Shown here piece by piece: positions 40,101-44,660 of a stretch of DNA of 45,763 nt. The first letter of the stretch is position 1, and every line of letters begins with the position of its first letter. Source of the stretch: Mnemiopsis leidyi (Eukaryota; Ctenophora; Tentaculata; Lobata; Bolinopsidae). Under the pieces are notes generated by a model that did no database searches, was not told the DNA's origin, and worked only from the letters and a program-made list of their open reading frames with translations. Position numbers and translations under genes: made by a program. Location: NCBI GenBank assembly GCA_000226015.1, contig JH152649.1, positions 32,109 through 77,871 on the forward strand. Reading direction: 5' to 3'.

Positions 40101-43100
40101 AAATATTCGTTTAGCTAAGCAATTCTAATTGATTGTTGGTTTTATGAAGGAGCACATGTTTTAACTAAGCCGCGCGAGTGTGACCAGTGCCCGCACATCG
40201 CCATAGCAACATACCACGTCAAAAAAGTGCTTATTTTACACGTATGTATAGGAGTGTGCTATCAGAAATTAGTCAACGGTACTTGGTAACACGGGGGGTT
40301 GATAATTATAATCAATAACAATCATTTTCGATGATTTTGAAAATTAGCGACCGTGATTTAGATTTATTTATCCTCGTCGGTCCTGCGGTACATTAAGACG
40401 GTCCATTCTTTTTGTATTACACTTTTTTGTGTGACATATTGTTGGACATATTACACCCAAGATTTGGGTTTTTGTAAATCTTTGGTTTAAAAATAATTGC
40501 GGTCGCTAGCTCGCCGATTTAAGTAACATTGTCACTGCAGCCAAGAGGGGAGAGGGTTTGCACAATGTCGCGTTTCGACCCTAAATAAAAAAGTAGAAAG
40601 TGCACAATTATAGAGCTGTCTTTCATTTGATTTGTGCTATAAGAACAGCTGTTGAGCAATGTAACGCAAACATTATGTCAGTCCAGAGGATCTGGCTACT
40701 CTAGCAATTTACAGGTTGTACGGAGTCTATGTGATCAAGTCAATGATTTAACTCTAAACTGCACAATTAAACACCGCTTTCCCCCGGCTGCTGTTTAATT
40801 TAAACGAAATTAAACGTTAACGTTTACTGTCAAAGTGCTATATGGCACAGCTTGAACAGTTGTAATTTTAAAAAGCCTACTTTTTAAACTATGCCTGGTG
40901 TCAAGCTGGGTGTCTCCGATTGGAGTCAGGCGGAAGCTACCTTCCACCTTCCTGTAAAATACATGAAAACTACGAATTTATGAGGGCAAATTCACAGAAC
41001 GACTACTAAGGTAGGAGCCGTTTGAACTGCTTTTTTCAATAAAATTGCCTGACGAATCTGACAAATCAAATCTAGATTTTGCCTTCATGGCAAACTGACT
41101 TGATGATGTATATCGATATTTTCTGCACGGCTGGTCTCAGTGGCGTAACGTTGCAGGTCTAGCCAATATGGCGCCCCTCAGCGGTAAAAAGGCACCCTCA
41201 AGTGGCGCCCCTGGTATAAGGGTTTACTGGGAGCAATTTGTAAGAATATGGCCAAAAAAATCTAAATAAATAACGATTTTGCTTGTTGCGCAGTTAATCT
41301 TGCAAAATTATCCCATATTTTTATGACAATTTGGTGCCCCCTTATGACGGCGTCCTGGCGTAGCCGGGGCTACCGGGCATCGTTACGCCGCTGCGACTGG
41401 TTTCACCACTGGAGTTCTGGAATGGAAGTTTAGAGGTAATTTACCTATCGCTGTGCTACAAAACCCGTCGTGATAACTACTGTGTAGTGTGTTAGACATC
41501 CTTGTAAACTGTAATTAATTAATCAACACCGGACCACAAAACTCTCCATTTTACAGGGAGAAACTCCGATGGATGTGGCACGGAAGGTTGGATCACCGTT
41601 TGCTATGGGCAAAGCCGGTAAGTTTCAATTTCAATAAGATGCGAGATCGAACTATTTTGTAGGGATTTGTGGTTTATATTATTGCTCTGCAAATGCAGAG
41701 AGTTAGCGAAATTGCGTCGGGATAACGTCTCACTGTCTCAGACCTTTAGTTATTTGCCTTGATCGAGTTAAATTATTCTGCTAATTGTTCAATGATGATT
41801 AGTATCGATATATATATGCACATTCTAAATTTTTGAACGCCAAGGACTTCCATTTCTGATCCCGAGCACTGCTACCAGTGTTATCGGCATTCGCTGAACA
41901 ATTGGAGCGTATAATTCACCCCATAAATTATGATTCGCCATGATAAATCATGATATTGTTTCACTAGAAACGTGGACGTGAAGAACAAACATGAGCTTGT
42001 AAAAGCACGAAAGAATCAGGAAGTTTGAAAATATTGTATTTATAGGACCAGGGACTATAGCCACCAACTTCCCAAAGCAACCATCCTCCACCTTTTAAAG
42101 TCCACCTTACCACTCAGTAGTCAATTTTGAGGGACCATAGCCTCCGACCTCCCAAAGTTCAACCCACCAATCAGTTTTGAGAGACCAAAGCCACCAACAC
42201 CGACCTCCATAAGTTAACCTCACCACTTAGGTTTGTGAGCTGCCTATCGATCGTCTAGATAGAATCCCTGAAGAGGGATACTCAGAGATATTTCCCTGGA
42301 AAACCTTGCACTCATTCCTCAATATATCCGGACCAACAAGGGTGAAGCGTCCAGCTAACCGGTAGCTTCATAGACCTAGGACGACATTTGCTTCACAAAT
42401 TTGCACTCCATGTAGAAAACGTTGATGAAAAATTATAAATTTTATTGACTTTGCGGTTTGCCCCTTGGTGGACAAGCCTCGTGGTAGGAGTGATCTGTTG
42501 TGTGACAAACTCGATGATTTCGAAGGGTCTACCAAAATTACCGACGCGAAGCTTTCTTTCAATTGAAAAGTTCTGTTTCTGCAGTTAGTACATTCGCGCG
42601 TAAGCCGCGCACTTAATCAACAAGTTCGCTATACTACGACGAACCGTCTTGCGTCTATGTAAGCAATCTAATATTTCATATCTGCCTATCTGGTTACTTT
42701 TACTTTTTGACTTGCTAACAAGTTCTTCTAGACTAAACTCGCGATTTTTGCAAATATTTCAATAATCTATTTATGAATTGGGTGGACGCACTTAATTTCA
42801 AATGCTGATGTACTAGACCCAGTTTCAGGACAGAAGAAGTGCCCAAAATGTAAGCAGAAAGGTTTGGACCAGGAGTGGGAGGCCAAGAACAGTCCTGCGG
42901 AGATAATGATAGCTATTGAGTCTAGCAAGGACCTCCTATTTAACGCTCCATCTGAGCAAAAGTAAGACATTCAAAGGTTCAATATTAGCTTGTTAATATG
43001 GACCTCCCTATTTCTTTTATCTTCAAAATAATCATTTTCATCGTGTATCAACTTAACTGACATTAACAATTAATATTATCATTGTATTATCGCACTAACG

Positions 43101-43339
43101 AACTATTGATTATTGACCAAAGCTATCTACTTCGTCTTAATATCCCCTACAACTAAAATTTCACCCTCCTCACATCATCCATACTAACTGGTTCCCCTTT
43201 GCCCTAAAGAGCACAGAAGTTGTCTAAAGGTGGAGGTGGTGGCAGCACACACTCCCTTTCTTCATCAACTTCCTCGTCTCTCACCTTCCTGCCCCGCCGC
43301 AACATGGCCGCCAAGTACTACGGAAACTTCGTCAACTGA
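1047..43339 (+). CDS. Ankyrin-repeat protein gene, 13 recognised exons, 5' partial
   Basis: Seen: thirteen plus-strand exons (1047-1113, 1232-1381, 1816-1969, 2180-2289, 2437-2519, 8780-8899, 11425-11572, 23681-23737, 37677-37749, 37984-38087, 41557-41617, 42829-42961, 43210-43339) carry ankyrin signatures such as ALHRAAGYGHLGIV, RIPLHEACQGGH, SPLHVAAYHGE, TPVHLAAMMNQ, LPLHYCV and TPLHAAAS. Phases agree for exons 1-6 and for 8-13. They fail between 6 and 7 (0 against 1) and between 7 and 8 (2 against 0), so small exons are missing there. Known of the family: ankyrin repeats are paired-helix protein-binding scaffolds, usually cytoplasmic or nuclear. The protein has two repeat blocks, a CPKC-containing segment and a Ser/Gly-rich tail. 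I do not recognise the orthologue. The introns hold two antisense GPCR genes and many transposons. One gene is the simplest reading; two neighbouring ankyrin genes divided between exons 7 and 8 remain possible. Confidence 0.75.
1232..1381 (+). CDS. Ankyrin gene exon 2
   Basis: It encodes LKRLSGERNALHRAAGYGHL and continues to RIPLHEACQ, one full ankyrin repeat and the start of the next. The acceptor is atctcag (ends 1231) and the donor is GTATTT at 1382. It enters and leaves in phase 1, matching both neighbours. An alternative AG at 1216-1217 would break the frame. Confidence 0.88.
1816..1969 (+). CDS. Ankyrin gene exon 3
   Basis: It encodes GGHSRVVEELLKYGGVEIAD, then RGQSPLHVAAYHGESECVKL and a tail ending AAQIAAR. 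The acceptor is ccttag (ends 1815), entered in phase 1; the donor is GTAATG at 1970, left in phase 2. The join to exon 2 rebuilds a continuous IPLHEACQGGHSRVV repeat, strong support for both borders. Confidence 0.9.
2180..2289 (+). CDS. Ankyrin gene exon 4
   Basis: It encodes RDENHRTPVHLAAMMNQSQT and then IHWLLEYGADVDLPDIHG. The repeat is well preserved, with TPVHLAA and the GADV loop. The acceptor is tattcag (ends 2179) and the donor is GTACTG at 2290. Phase 2 in, phase 1 out. Confidence 0.9.
2437..2519 (+). CDS. Ankyrin gene exon 5
   Basis: It encodes RTCSHYASTVADSSSLKTLL followed by EQGVDLQ. The acceptor is ttttatag (ends 2436) and the donor is CAG|GTAGTT. It leaves in phase 0. The next in-phase exon that restores ankyrin spacing is at 8780, which makes a 6.3-kb intron containing GPCR-A. 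Confidence 0.85.
2520..3138. other. Intron between ankyrin exon 5 and the GPCR-A 3' end
   Basis: No exon or repeat was recognised. The right half should contain the 3' UTR of the minus-strand GPCR-A gene. I see no perfect AATAAA on the minus strand directly after its stop, only AT-rich AATATT/AATAAT-like variants near 3085-3110. Confidence 0.4.
3139..4079 (-). CDS. GPCR-A exon 3 (end of TM2 to C-terminus)
   Basis: The largest exon, starting after cttccag (minus strand, AG at 4081-4080) and entered in phase 1. It holds ECL1 through TM7 and the cytoplasmic tail. An internal ATG at 4047 opens a 302-residue frame, but that start lies in ECL1 and would lack TM1-TM2, so the spliced start at 5780 is preferred. 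Confidence 0.9.
3139..5780 (-). CDS. GPCR-A: class A (rhodopsin-like) receptor, three exons
   Basis: Seen: exons 5678-5780, 5366-5488 and 3139-4079 join across two phase-1 introns into a 388-residue seven-helix receptor. The short N-terminus has a glycosylation sequon (NAS, residues 5-7). TM1 is about 23-46. TM2 carries the conserved Asp (SIVDSII). TM3 begins at WFC, the disulphide Cys, and ends SISRT in place of DRY. ECL2 has the partner Cys (SMCTW). TM6 has FNIP where CWxP is usual. TM7 ends TNVVIYF in place of NPxxY. A C-terminal tail of about 75 residues follows. Known of the family: plasma-membrane ligand receptors coupling to G proteins. The ligand cannot be deduced. It is nested antisense in an ankyrin-gene intron and related to GPCR-B at 31004. 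A 5' UTR acceptor (tctatttag) lies just before the ATG. Confidence 0.85.
4295..4874. mobile_element. MITE copy 1 (9-bp target duplication, Mutator-like)
   Basis: Flanked by a perfect 9-bp direct repeat GTCCTCGCA (4286-4294 and 4875-4883). The left end reads CACCACTGCAAAAAAG...GGCGGTAGGAT. The right end, reverse-complemented, reads TGCAAATAAG...CTGGTAGGACG, giving imperfect terminal inverted repeats of about 27 bp. The interior is rich in a short AACCGAAA motif and has no transposase. A 9-bp duplication is typical of Mutator-like elements, but family membership is inferred. Confidence 0.75.
5039..5112. repeat. Small inverted repeat (13-bp perfect arms)
   Basis: AGAACGTTCCTAT at 5039-5051 is exactly reverse-complemented at 5100-5112, with 48 bp between. 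The flanks also share a ttatgtt...ggccc direct repeat, suggesting a tiny foldback insertion. Confidence 0.6.
5366..5488 (-). CDS. GPCR-A exon 2 (TM1 end, ICL1, TM2)
   Basis: It encodes GMPGSMMTFGYFLSKEKN, then ISSIQYMMISIVDSIITFLF and LFNG. It contains the end of TM1, a basic first intracellular loop and TM2 with its conserved Asp. The acceptor is attatttcag (minus strand, AG at 5490-5489) and the donor is GTTAGT at 5365. Phase 1 at both ends, matching exons 1 and 3. Confidence 0.85.
5678..5780 (-). CDS. GPCR-A exon 1 (N-terminus and start of TM1)
   Basis: The ATG at 5780 opens MSKGNASFHYATEAISQTY followed by SDYTFGTIALFGFAVG. This is a 22-residue extracellular head and the first half of TM1. 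The donor is GTAGGT at 5677 in phase 1. Reading on past the donor enters a non-membrane sequence and a stop near 5577, which supports the splice. Confidence 0.8.
5781..8641. other. Ankyrin intron 5 remainder upstream of GPCR-A
   Basis: This should include the GPCR-A promoter and 5' UTR. No coding exon with ankyrin or receptor character was found on either strand, and the short open frames here look like chance. There is no clear transposon end. Confidence 0.4.
8642..8825 (+). repeat. 46-bp tandem repeat, four copies, spanning the exon 6 acceptor
   Basis: Units begin at 8642, 8688, 8734 and 8780 and differ by only a few bases. Each starts GTGAGAT(A/G)TCAGCA and ends GCGTTACAG, except the last, which runs on into the exon as GCGTTACAACTGAC. 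Each junction therefore reads ACAG|GTGAGA, at once a possible acceptor and a near-consensus donor. The first unit follows gggtcag, probably the original acceptor. Confidence 0.95.
8780..8899 (+). CDS. Ankyrin gene exon 6 (start set by repeat copy 4)
   Basis: It encodes VRCQQGRLPLHYCVTTDRLS and then NLQLLLAQHTRGSERTSLKQ. Joined to exon 5 it gives GVDLQVRCQQGRLPLH, exactly the length of an ankyrin loop-to-TPLH segment, so the start at copy 4 of the 46-bp array fits best. Starting at copy 1 (8642) meets an in-frame TGA at 8735-8737. The donor is CAG|GTCAGT at 8900. Phase 0 at both ends. Confidence 0.78.
9062..9301 (+). other. Unassigned open segment (coding-like on both strands)
   Basis: The plus frame gives an 80-codon stretch without a clear ATG, with FIDLTQRFLKNLTFPHDF and then VQYLCARILQLQKHRAFRQI. 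The minus strand of the same DNA (8965-9309) is open for 114 codons and Cys-rich. Neither matches a family I know. It could be a decayed transposon fragment, an exon of an unseen gene, or chance. Confidence 0.2.
10047..10114 (+). CDS. Weak candidate extra ankyrin-gene exon
   Basis: A strong acceptor (attcttttcag, ends 10046) is followed in phase 0 by GYQTSLLTKLEAHKSYPIDH and QD. The possible donor at 10115 (GTACGT) leaves in phase 2, which does not fit exon 7. Recorded because an exon is needed in this intron and the acceptor is good, but the evidence is thin. Confidence 0.2.
11425..11572 (+). CDS. Ankyrin gene exon 7 (linker between repeat blocks)
   Basis: Open for 49 codons: GKADQLILTQYPSVIAYCLR, then VPKGPPSFPSDDVTELNELE and NRIMLERIR. 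The acceptor is gtttag (ends 11424) and the donor is CAG|GTATGC at 11573. There are no ankyrin signatures; it has a Pro-rich turn and an acidic, helix-prone end, consistent with a linker or short coiled coil. Entry is phase 1 and exit phase 2, and neither matches the nearest recognised exons. Membership of the same gene is inferred from strand and position. Confidence 0.55.
11573..13557. other. Ankyrin intron 7, left part
   Basis: Contains a possible degenerate SINE near 12215-12310 and an open 50-codon plus-strand stretch at 11700-11848 without a start or family match. A strong pyrimidine-rich acceptor at 12531-12540 has no usable exon behind it. Confidence 0.35.
12215..12310 (+). mobile_element. 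Possible degenerate tRNA-headed SINE
   Basis: An A-box-like AGTGGTGTAGTGG at 12225-12237 resembles that of the clearer SINE at 29031-29394. The B box is not preserved (gaggggtcattttata occupies the place), so this is a weak call. Confidence 0.3.
13558..14497 (+). mobile_element. Tc1/mariner-like transposon, internally deleted
   Basis: The terminal inverted repeats share GATTATTCTCTTGACAAA (13566-13583 and its complement, ending at 14489), with a fainter match reaching the flanking TA dinucleotides at 13556-13557 and 14498-14499. TA is the target of this superfamily. At about 940 bp it is shorter than a full element, and the distance from the left repeat to the first catalytic motif is too small for the usual paired helix-turn-helix domain. 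Confidence 0.85.
13643..14409 (+). pseudogene. Tc1/mariner-like transposase remnant, DD41D-type
   Basis: Two overlapping-register pieces: 13643-13849 carries the first catalytic Asp (WFTDESWFFSDG), and 13846-14409 carries VWAAISVSGIIGPYF, the second Asp (VIMQDGATPH) and the third (PQSPDLTPADYYLW). Forty-one residues separate the second and third Asp, the DD41D spacing reported for rosa-like elements rather than DD34D mariner or DD34E Tc1. The frame shifts between the pieces near 13830, and the N-terminal DNA-binding region is absent, so the element is inactive. It sits in ankyrin intron 7, in the host's orientation. Confidence 0.85.
14498..16330. other. Ankyrin intron 7, middle part
   Basis: Holds repeated GGGGTAATT-type motifs (14618-14895) on both strands and several CACGTG boxes near 16230-16285. 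A strong acceptor at 15994-16003 (gttttgcag) is followed by a short open stretch with no supported role. Confidence 0.35.
16331..16500. mobile_element. Foldback MITE with arms of about 65 bp
   Basis: The left arm (aatagtaatacagaaaggtt, then tatttttgggcggggc, then catgtgacggcg) is mirrored in reverse complement by the right arm (gccatcacgtgat, then gacccctccccaaaaata, then ccgttctttattactat). There is no coding capacity. Related arm sequence is seen at 25999-26060 and probably at 30470-30520. Confidence 0.7.
16501..18160. other. Ankyrin intron 7, no feature recognised
   Basis: AT-rich sequence with no exon of ankyrin character, no transposon ends and only short chance-length open frames. Confidence 0.4.
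18171..18377. repeat. 38-bp minisatellite, about 5.4 copies
   Basis: The unit TACCAGCTACACTCTACACT, then ATCTAGAACTTGTGGAGG, starts at 18171, 18209, 18247, 18285, 18323 and 18361. Copies are nearly identical (one a for c in the first), so the array is recent or homogenised. Confidence 0.95.
18925..19499 (-). pseudogene. 5'-truncated non-LTR retrotransposon (LINE) tail
   Basis: Two minus-strand frames, 19185-19499 and 18925-19320, overlap with a frameshift. The first has IQLGNVAYANFSKIW and IYEAQVVSVIMYGSFSW, the reverse-transcriptase thumb region. The second has NICHRHHLRSILNVSRPHG, LYKTCEDIPLTDRVDLARW and TMLGHVLRLPENSPA, the conserved C-terminal region of several non-LTR elements. The catalytic reverse-transcriptase core and endonuclease are missing, as usual for 5'-truncated insertions. 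Reading stops at once upstream of 19499. Confidence 0.8.
19500..21222. other. Ankyrin intron 7, right part
   Basis: No exon was recognised. A 22-bp palindrome (TAGTACTCAC GG GTGAGTACTA) is at 20815-20836. The open frame on the minus strand at 20436-20696 has no family character. Confidence 0.35.
21223..21650. mobile_element. MITE copy 2 (same family as 4295-4874)
   Basis: Same ends: CACCACTGCAAAAAAAGTTG and GGCGGT..GTAGGAT on the left, ATCGTCCTACCAGTAAAAAA on the right. The flanking 9-mers GTCTATTGT (21214-21222) and GTCTACTGT (21651-21659) match at 8 of 9 positions, supporting a 9-bp target duplication. The interior is a different mix of the cggtt/aaccg-type motifs. Confidence 0.75.
22161..22232. 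repeat. 12-bp tandem repeat (AAGAAATATTCA)n
   Basis: About six imperfect copies of AAGAAATATTCA/T in tandem. Confidence 0.85.
22456..22626. repeat. Polypurine tract followed by a polypyrimidine hairpin arm
   Basis: The plus strand is almost pure A/G from 22456 to about 22590, then switches to C/T (22591-22626). gggggagagagggggataat, then ggagga, pairs imperfectly with tcctccctcttctgtcctcc, then tctctccctcccc. Such tracts can adopt triplex or hairpin forms. Confidence 0.7.
23681..23737 (+). CDS. Ankyrin gene exon 8 (57 bp)
   Basis: It encodes AKLNLMLTRDNVGKCLTHI in phase 0. The acceptor is tatctttcag (ends 23680) and the donor is ATT|GTAAGT, a full consensus. Spliced to the exon at 37677 it yields GKCLTHIAAQSGSLNCLHW, a clean ankyrin repeat across a 13.9-kb intron. 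The other phase-compatible reading (QVEFDVDERQ...) was set aside because it does not join to any downstream exon. Confidence 0.8.
25069..25192. repeat. Degenerate CTTAGCGGTT short repeats
   Basis: At least eight variants of (T)TA(A)GCGGTT(C)TT or AACGATTCTTAG occur in about 120 bp, irregularly spaced. Confidence 0.6.
25999..26060. mobile_element. Single decayed arm related to the 16331-16500 MITE
   Basis: aacgccgtcacg...gacccttcctcaaaataccattct matches the right arm of the foldback MITE at 16331-16500 (acgccatcacg...gacccctccccaaaaataccgttct). No mirrored arm was found beside it. Confidence 0.5.
28942..29440. mobile_element. MITE copy 3, interrupted by a SINE
   Basis: The left part (28942-29030) has the family start CACCACTGCAAAAAAGTTG and continues to aaattcaaat. 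The family sequence resumes at about 29395 (aatatctttgcaatttagtt, compare 21326 onward in copy 2). The intervening DNA is a SINE. The right terminal repeat is not found, so the copy is also truncated. Confidence 0.7.
29031..29394 (+). mobile_element. tRNA-headed SINE inserted in a MITE
   Basis: The A box TGGTGTAGTGG is at about 29067-29077 and the B box GGTTCAAATCC at about 29109-29119, at tRNA spacing, followed by a tRNA-unrelated body and an A-rich end (gataaaaaaaata). A short duplication of the head (TTAACGGGCTGGTGG, near identical twice) precedes it. The interruption of a MITE of known sequence fixes its borders to within a few bases. Confidence 0.75.
29441..30960. other. Ankyrin intron 8, before the GPCR-B 3' end
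   Basis: No gene was seen. A G-run (30487-30496) sits in a stretch at 30470-30520 that resembles the foldback MITE arm. An imperfect palindrome (cgatatacacttatatcg) is at 30836-30853. Confidence 0.4.
30961..30966 (-). terminator. Poly(A) signal AATAAA of GPCR-B
   Basis: On the minus strand AATAAA lies about 40 nt past the GPCR-B stop codon, a normal position for a short 3' UTR. Confidence 0.65.
31004..32005 (-). CDS. GPCR-B: class A (rhodopsin-like) receptor, intronless coding region
   Basis: Seen: a 333-residue seven-helix receptor in one exon. The N-terminus has the sequon NHT. TM1 carries the conserved Asn (GTLGNII) and TM2 the conserved Asp (SGVDFLI). TM3 starts at WFCYTWGLLW and ends SISR, replacing DRY. 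ECL2 has the disulphide Cys (RACVMVF). TM5 is about residues 195-225. TM6 has FNIPVV in place of CWxP. TM7 keeps a true NPxxY (NPLVYW), followed by a short tail. Known of the family: a G-protein-coupled receptor at the cell surface; the ligand is unknown. It shares WFC..W, SIFLVA/SVFLVA..LSISR and AYI.FNIP with GPCR-A, so they are paralogues. The start context AAAACCATG is good; an acceptor-like attacag just before it hints at a non-coding 5' exon. It is antisense within the 13.9-kb ankyrin intron 8. Confidence 0.92.
   Translation of the reverse strand: MSREEQHNHTHIEGDPIRGVDLTLATLLLFELFLGTLGNIISQVFFWSQKHRNVNRSYFKRIYQMISGVDFLICVTLVPVIEGFLRDLKEEPTLFGSPWFCYTWGLLWEVLPSISVFLVATLSISRLVLLLKPTVQLRFSVPGLLVGAYMVITLSVKCALLLSSNKMVYWKTTRACVMVFDGSTSKAVELDFDGNQLKPTAVLMVQLALPIFPVGLSFCFTMVALYRARHTSNRIQSSCKAQSRAGVTVVIVTLAYIIFNIPVVIHFGLILHCVAVNDVCHYETIYPSALFYYYMWPLMYVVCVGLNSTLNPLVYWLRMPPFRGFLIKSCVTT
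32006..32514. other. Likely GPCR-B 5' UTR and promoter region
   Basis: Between the GPCR-B ATG and a large palindrome. No TATA box can be assigned with confidence. Confidence 0.35.
32515..32968. mobile_element. Imperfect palindrome of 454 bp (foldback element)
   Basis: The arms run outward from a loop at about 32727-32745. Examples are tttgtgcaaattttc against gaaaatttgcac, cgagaaacggc against gccgtttctc, agaccaactga against tcagttggtct, and cttaaggg at both ends. The arms are about 215 bp with small indels. There is no coding capacity. It lies 510 bp upstream of GPCR-B. Confidence 0.85.
33090..33099. other. Assembly gap (10 N)
   Basis: Ten N between cagcgtg and agcgtgc. The hexamer AGCGTG occurs on both sides, as would happen if two contig ends overlap but were not merged. 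Confidence 0.98.
33450..33463. promoter_or_regulatory. Palindromic CACGTG box (CTGTCACGTGACAG)
   Basis: A 14-bp perfect palindrome centred on an E-box, with a second GTCACGTG at 33473-33480. It is 1.45 kb upstream of GPCR-B. Binding by bHLH factors is inference only. Confidence 0.3.
34114..35760. mobile_element. 1.65-kb element with long inverted arms
   Basis: The left arm (34114-34300) contains gagacacct, ggagtcaactta, gtgcagcccaggaaagctta and ttatatgtcggcc. All recur in reverse complement and the same order in the right arm (35612-35760). An indel of about 30 bp separates the arms' inner parts. The interior holds a 143-codon plus-strand frame at 34661-35092 with no recognisable domain and a GC-rich hairpin near 34880-34918. 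Confidence 0.65.
35761..37676. other. Ankyrin intron 8, last part
   Basis: No exon, RNA or transposon was recognised. Short open frames on the minus strand (36805-37041) have no family character. Confidence 0.4.
37677..37749 (+). CDS. Ankyrin gene exon 9
   Basis: It encodes AAQSGSLNCLHWMLEQGLDP and then NSPD. The acceptor is ccgtacag (ends 37676) and the donor is GTAAGG at 37750. Phase 0 in, phase 1 out. It completes the repeat begun in exon 8. Confidence 0.85.
37984..38087 (+). CDS. Ankyrin gene exon 10
   Basis: It encodes FLNTPLHAAASKSQILAYSC and then LLYHGASQDAHNSK. The acceptor is tcttttcag (ends 37983) and the donor is AAG|GTTCGT. Phase 1 in, phase 0 out. It joins exon 9 through a shared Gly codon. 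Confidence 0.9.
39853..39925. mobile_element. Short palindromic element (GTGTGCTATCGGAAA ends)
   Basis: gtgtgctatcggaaattatt, then tcacgagtgc, is mirrored by gcacgagtga, then ttaatagtttccgatcggca, then cac. The centre is cgtag. The outer sequence AGGAGTGTGCTATC recurs at 40250-40263, so this is a dispersed family. Confidence 0.6.
41138..41393. mobile_element. hAT-like MITE, 256 bp
   Basis: Ends CAGTGGCGTAACG and CGTTACGCCGCTG are near-perfect inverted repeats of the CAG-GGCGTAAC type seen in hAT elements. Flanking CGGCTGGT and CGACTGGT match at 7 of 8 positions, close to an 8-bp target duplication, although the left copy is two bases from the repeat end. There is no coding capacity. Confidence 0.7.
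41557..41617 (+). CDS. Ankyrin gene exon 11
   Basis: It encodes GETPMDVARKVGSPFAMGKA, with GETPMDVA the last ankyrin-type signature. The acceptor is attttacag (ends 41556) and the donor is GTAAGT at 41618. Phase 0 in, phase 1 out. Confidence 0.88.
41618..42828. other. Ankyrin intron 11
   Basis: A degenerate tandem repeat lies at 42050-42215. Nothing else was recognised. Confidence 0.4.
42050..42215. repeat. Degenerate tandem repeat
   Basis: Three related blocks (gggactatagccaccaactt, gggaccatagcctccgacct, gagaccaaagccaccaacac), each followed by a cccaaag or ccataag variant, irregularly spaced. Confidence 0.6.
42829..42961 (+). CDS. Ankyrin gene exon 12 (CPKC segment)
   Basis: It encodes GQKKCPKCKQKGLDQEWEAK and then NSPAEIMIAIESSKDLLFNA and PSEQK. 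A single CPKC pair sits in a Lys-rich stretch, which alone is too little for a zinc finger. The acceptor is agtttcag (ends 42828) and the donor is GTAAGA at 42962, which overlaps the stop TAA (42963-42965) of the unspliced reading. Phase 1 in, phase 2 out. Confidence 0.82.
43210..43339 (+). CDS. Ankyrin gene exon 13 (C-terminus)
   Basis: It encodes AQKLSKGGGGGSTHSLSSST, then SSSLTFLPRRNMAAKYYGNF, VN and stop (TGA 43337-43339). The acceptor is ccctaaag (ends 43209). The phase-2 entry completes Lys with exon 12. The tail is Gly/Ser-rich and ends in a basic-aromatic motif. The coding character is better than chance, but the acceptor tract is only moderate. Confidence 0.7.
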
Positions 43340-43715
43340 ACTTGTTTAGACTTTCTCGTACTGAGGAGTGCTGGAGTGAGGTTTGCAGTATATCAAGTAT
43401 TTAGTATGCGCGGATGATGGTGGTGATTGGACAGCATAACTACAAACTTCAACTAGAGTGTCAAGTGTTAACTGTTTGATAGTCGATAGATCTAACTAAT
43501 TGTGATAGACAATTACACTGTCGATAAAGATTTGATATTTAGTCGATCATGATAAAATATTTAAGCAGAGAACCGAACAGAGACGCAGGAATTGCTATGG
43601 AGATAGGGGCATATGTTATTCAACATAATTTTGTCAGTTATAATAGATGTTGTTGATTTTTAATGTCTTACTCGTAATATCTTTGGGTTAAAGAGTCAAA
43701 TAGTTTGGTGAGTAA
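43340..43715. other. Probable 3' UTR and flank of the ankyrin gene
   Basis: AT-rich, with no perfect AATAAA close to the stop. The first clear AATAAA on the plus strand is near 44446, so the polyadenylation site is not fixed. Confidence 0.35.
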
Positions 43716-44240
43716 AGTTATTGGTAGTATTGGCGCCAATGGATCCATTTAGTGGAACAAATGAGTGTTGCATTGGCGCAAATGGCGATGTTGTGAGTGG
43801 CACTAATGGTAATCCCTATCGCTATTGGCGCCTATAACGTTGTTCCATTCACCATTGCAATGGAACCGGTGGATCTGCTCGATGCCTCGATGGCGATAAT
43901 CTCTATGCAATCCCCTCTCAGAGTGAATGGATTATTAGCAATTTCAATGGCGATAGTGGCGCCAATGACGACAATTGTGCCATGAATTACATTGGTTACA
44001 ATGACGACAGTCAGCAAGTTGTTATACTGATATCGGCAATGGCAACAATGGTGCAACTGCAAATGTCGACATTAGCGCAAGTGGCGACAATGATGACAAT
44101 ATGGCGCAAATGGTGATAATTAAAGATAAATGGCAAGTTTATCACATGAAAGAAGTACCGCCGAATTCTTTTACGGCGTCCAAGATTGTTGACAAAGGCG
44201 ACAGTGGCGCCATTGTCATCATTTTTACTAATTTTGCCAT
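43716..44240. repeat. Degenerate array of GGCG(C/A)NAATGG-type motifs
   Basis: Dozens of variants of TGGCGCCAATGG, TGGCGACAATGA and CATTGCNAATGG occur on both strands, without a fixed period. Because the motifs keep codon-like spacing and lack stops, open frames appear on both strands (43797-43985, 43832-44062, 44101-44388). These are unlikely to be genes. Confidence 0.7.
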
Positions 44241-44660
44241 TTGCACCAATGTCGCCATTGCAAATATAACAACATCATTATTTTTTGGTTGGCCCCATTG
44301 TCGCCAATTAATCCCTTTTGTCGATTTGATTTCATTTTGGACCGGCTTTTACTTCGCACGGCTAATGTTAACTCAAAATTTTATGTAAATATACAGTATT
44401 ATATCAAAATGTATATCAAATCTTCAGATCTTAAAACACTGACTCAAAATAAAAGTTAAAGATTGATAGAATATGTAGAAAAATAGGGTACTAACTTTTT
44501 ACTAACTATTAAAACGTAGGTACATACGTTCATTTCACACGCTCTATGGGCCAGAAAATAGATTTAGAAGTTGTGCACGGTATATCAGCTCTGCGTGGCA
44601 GTGAAAAGTTTGAGATAACACGATGTTTACCATAATTGTGCTACGCTGGTGCAAAGTTTG
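44241..44660. other. Spacer between the two motif arrays
   Basis: Array motifs fade out near 44300. AT-rich sequence with an AATAAA at about 44446 follows. Confidence 0.4.

Larger units (their letters stand above)
38088..41556. other. Ankyrin intron 10
   Basis: Holds a tandem duplication of about 30 bp (39370-39432), a small palindromic element (39853-39925), one more copy of its end (40250-40275), and a hAT-like MITE (41138-41393). No exon was seen; exons 10 and 11 join directly in phase 0. Confidence 0.5.

Noticed and set aside
43797-44388. Open frames in the GGCG/CAATGG array as small genes
   Set aside because: They occur on both strands at once and follow from the motif composition.
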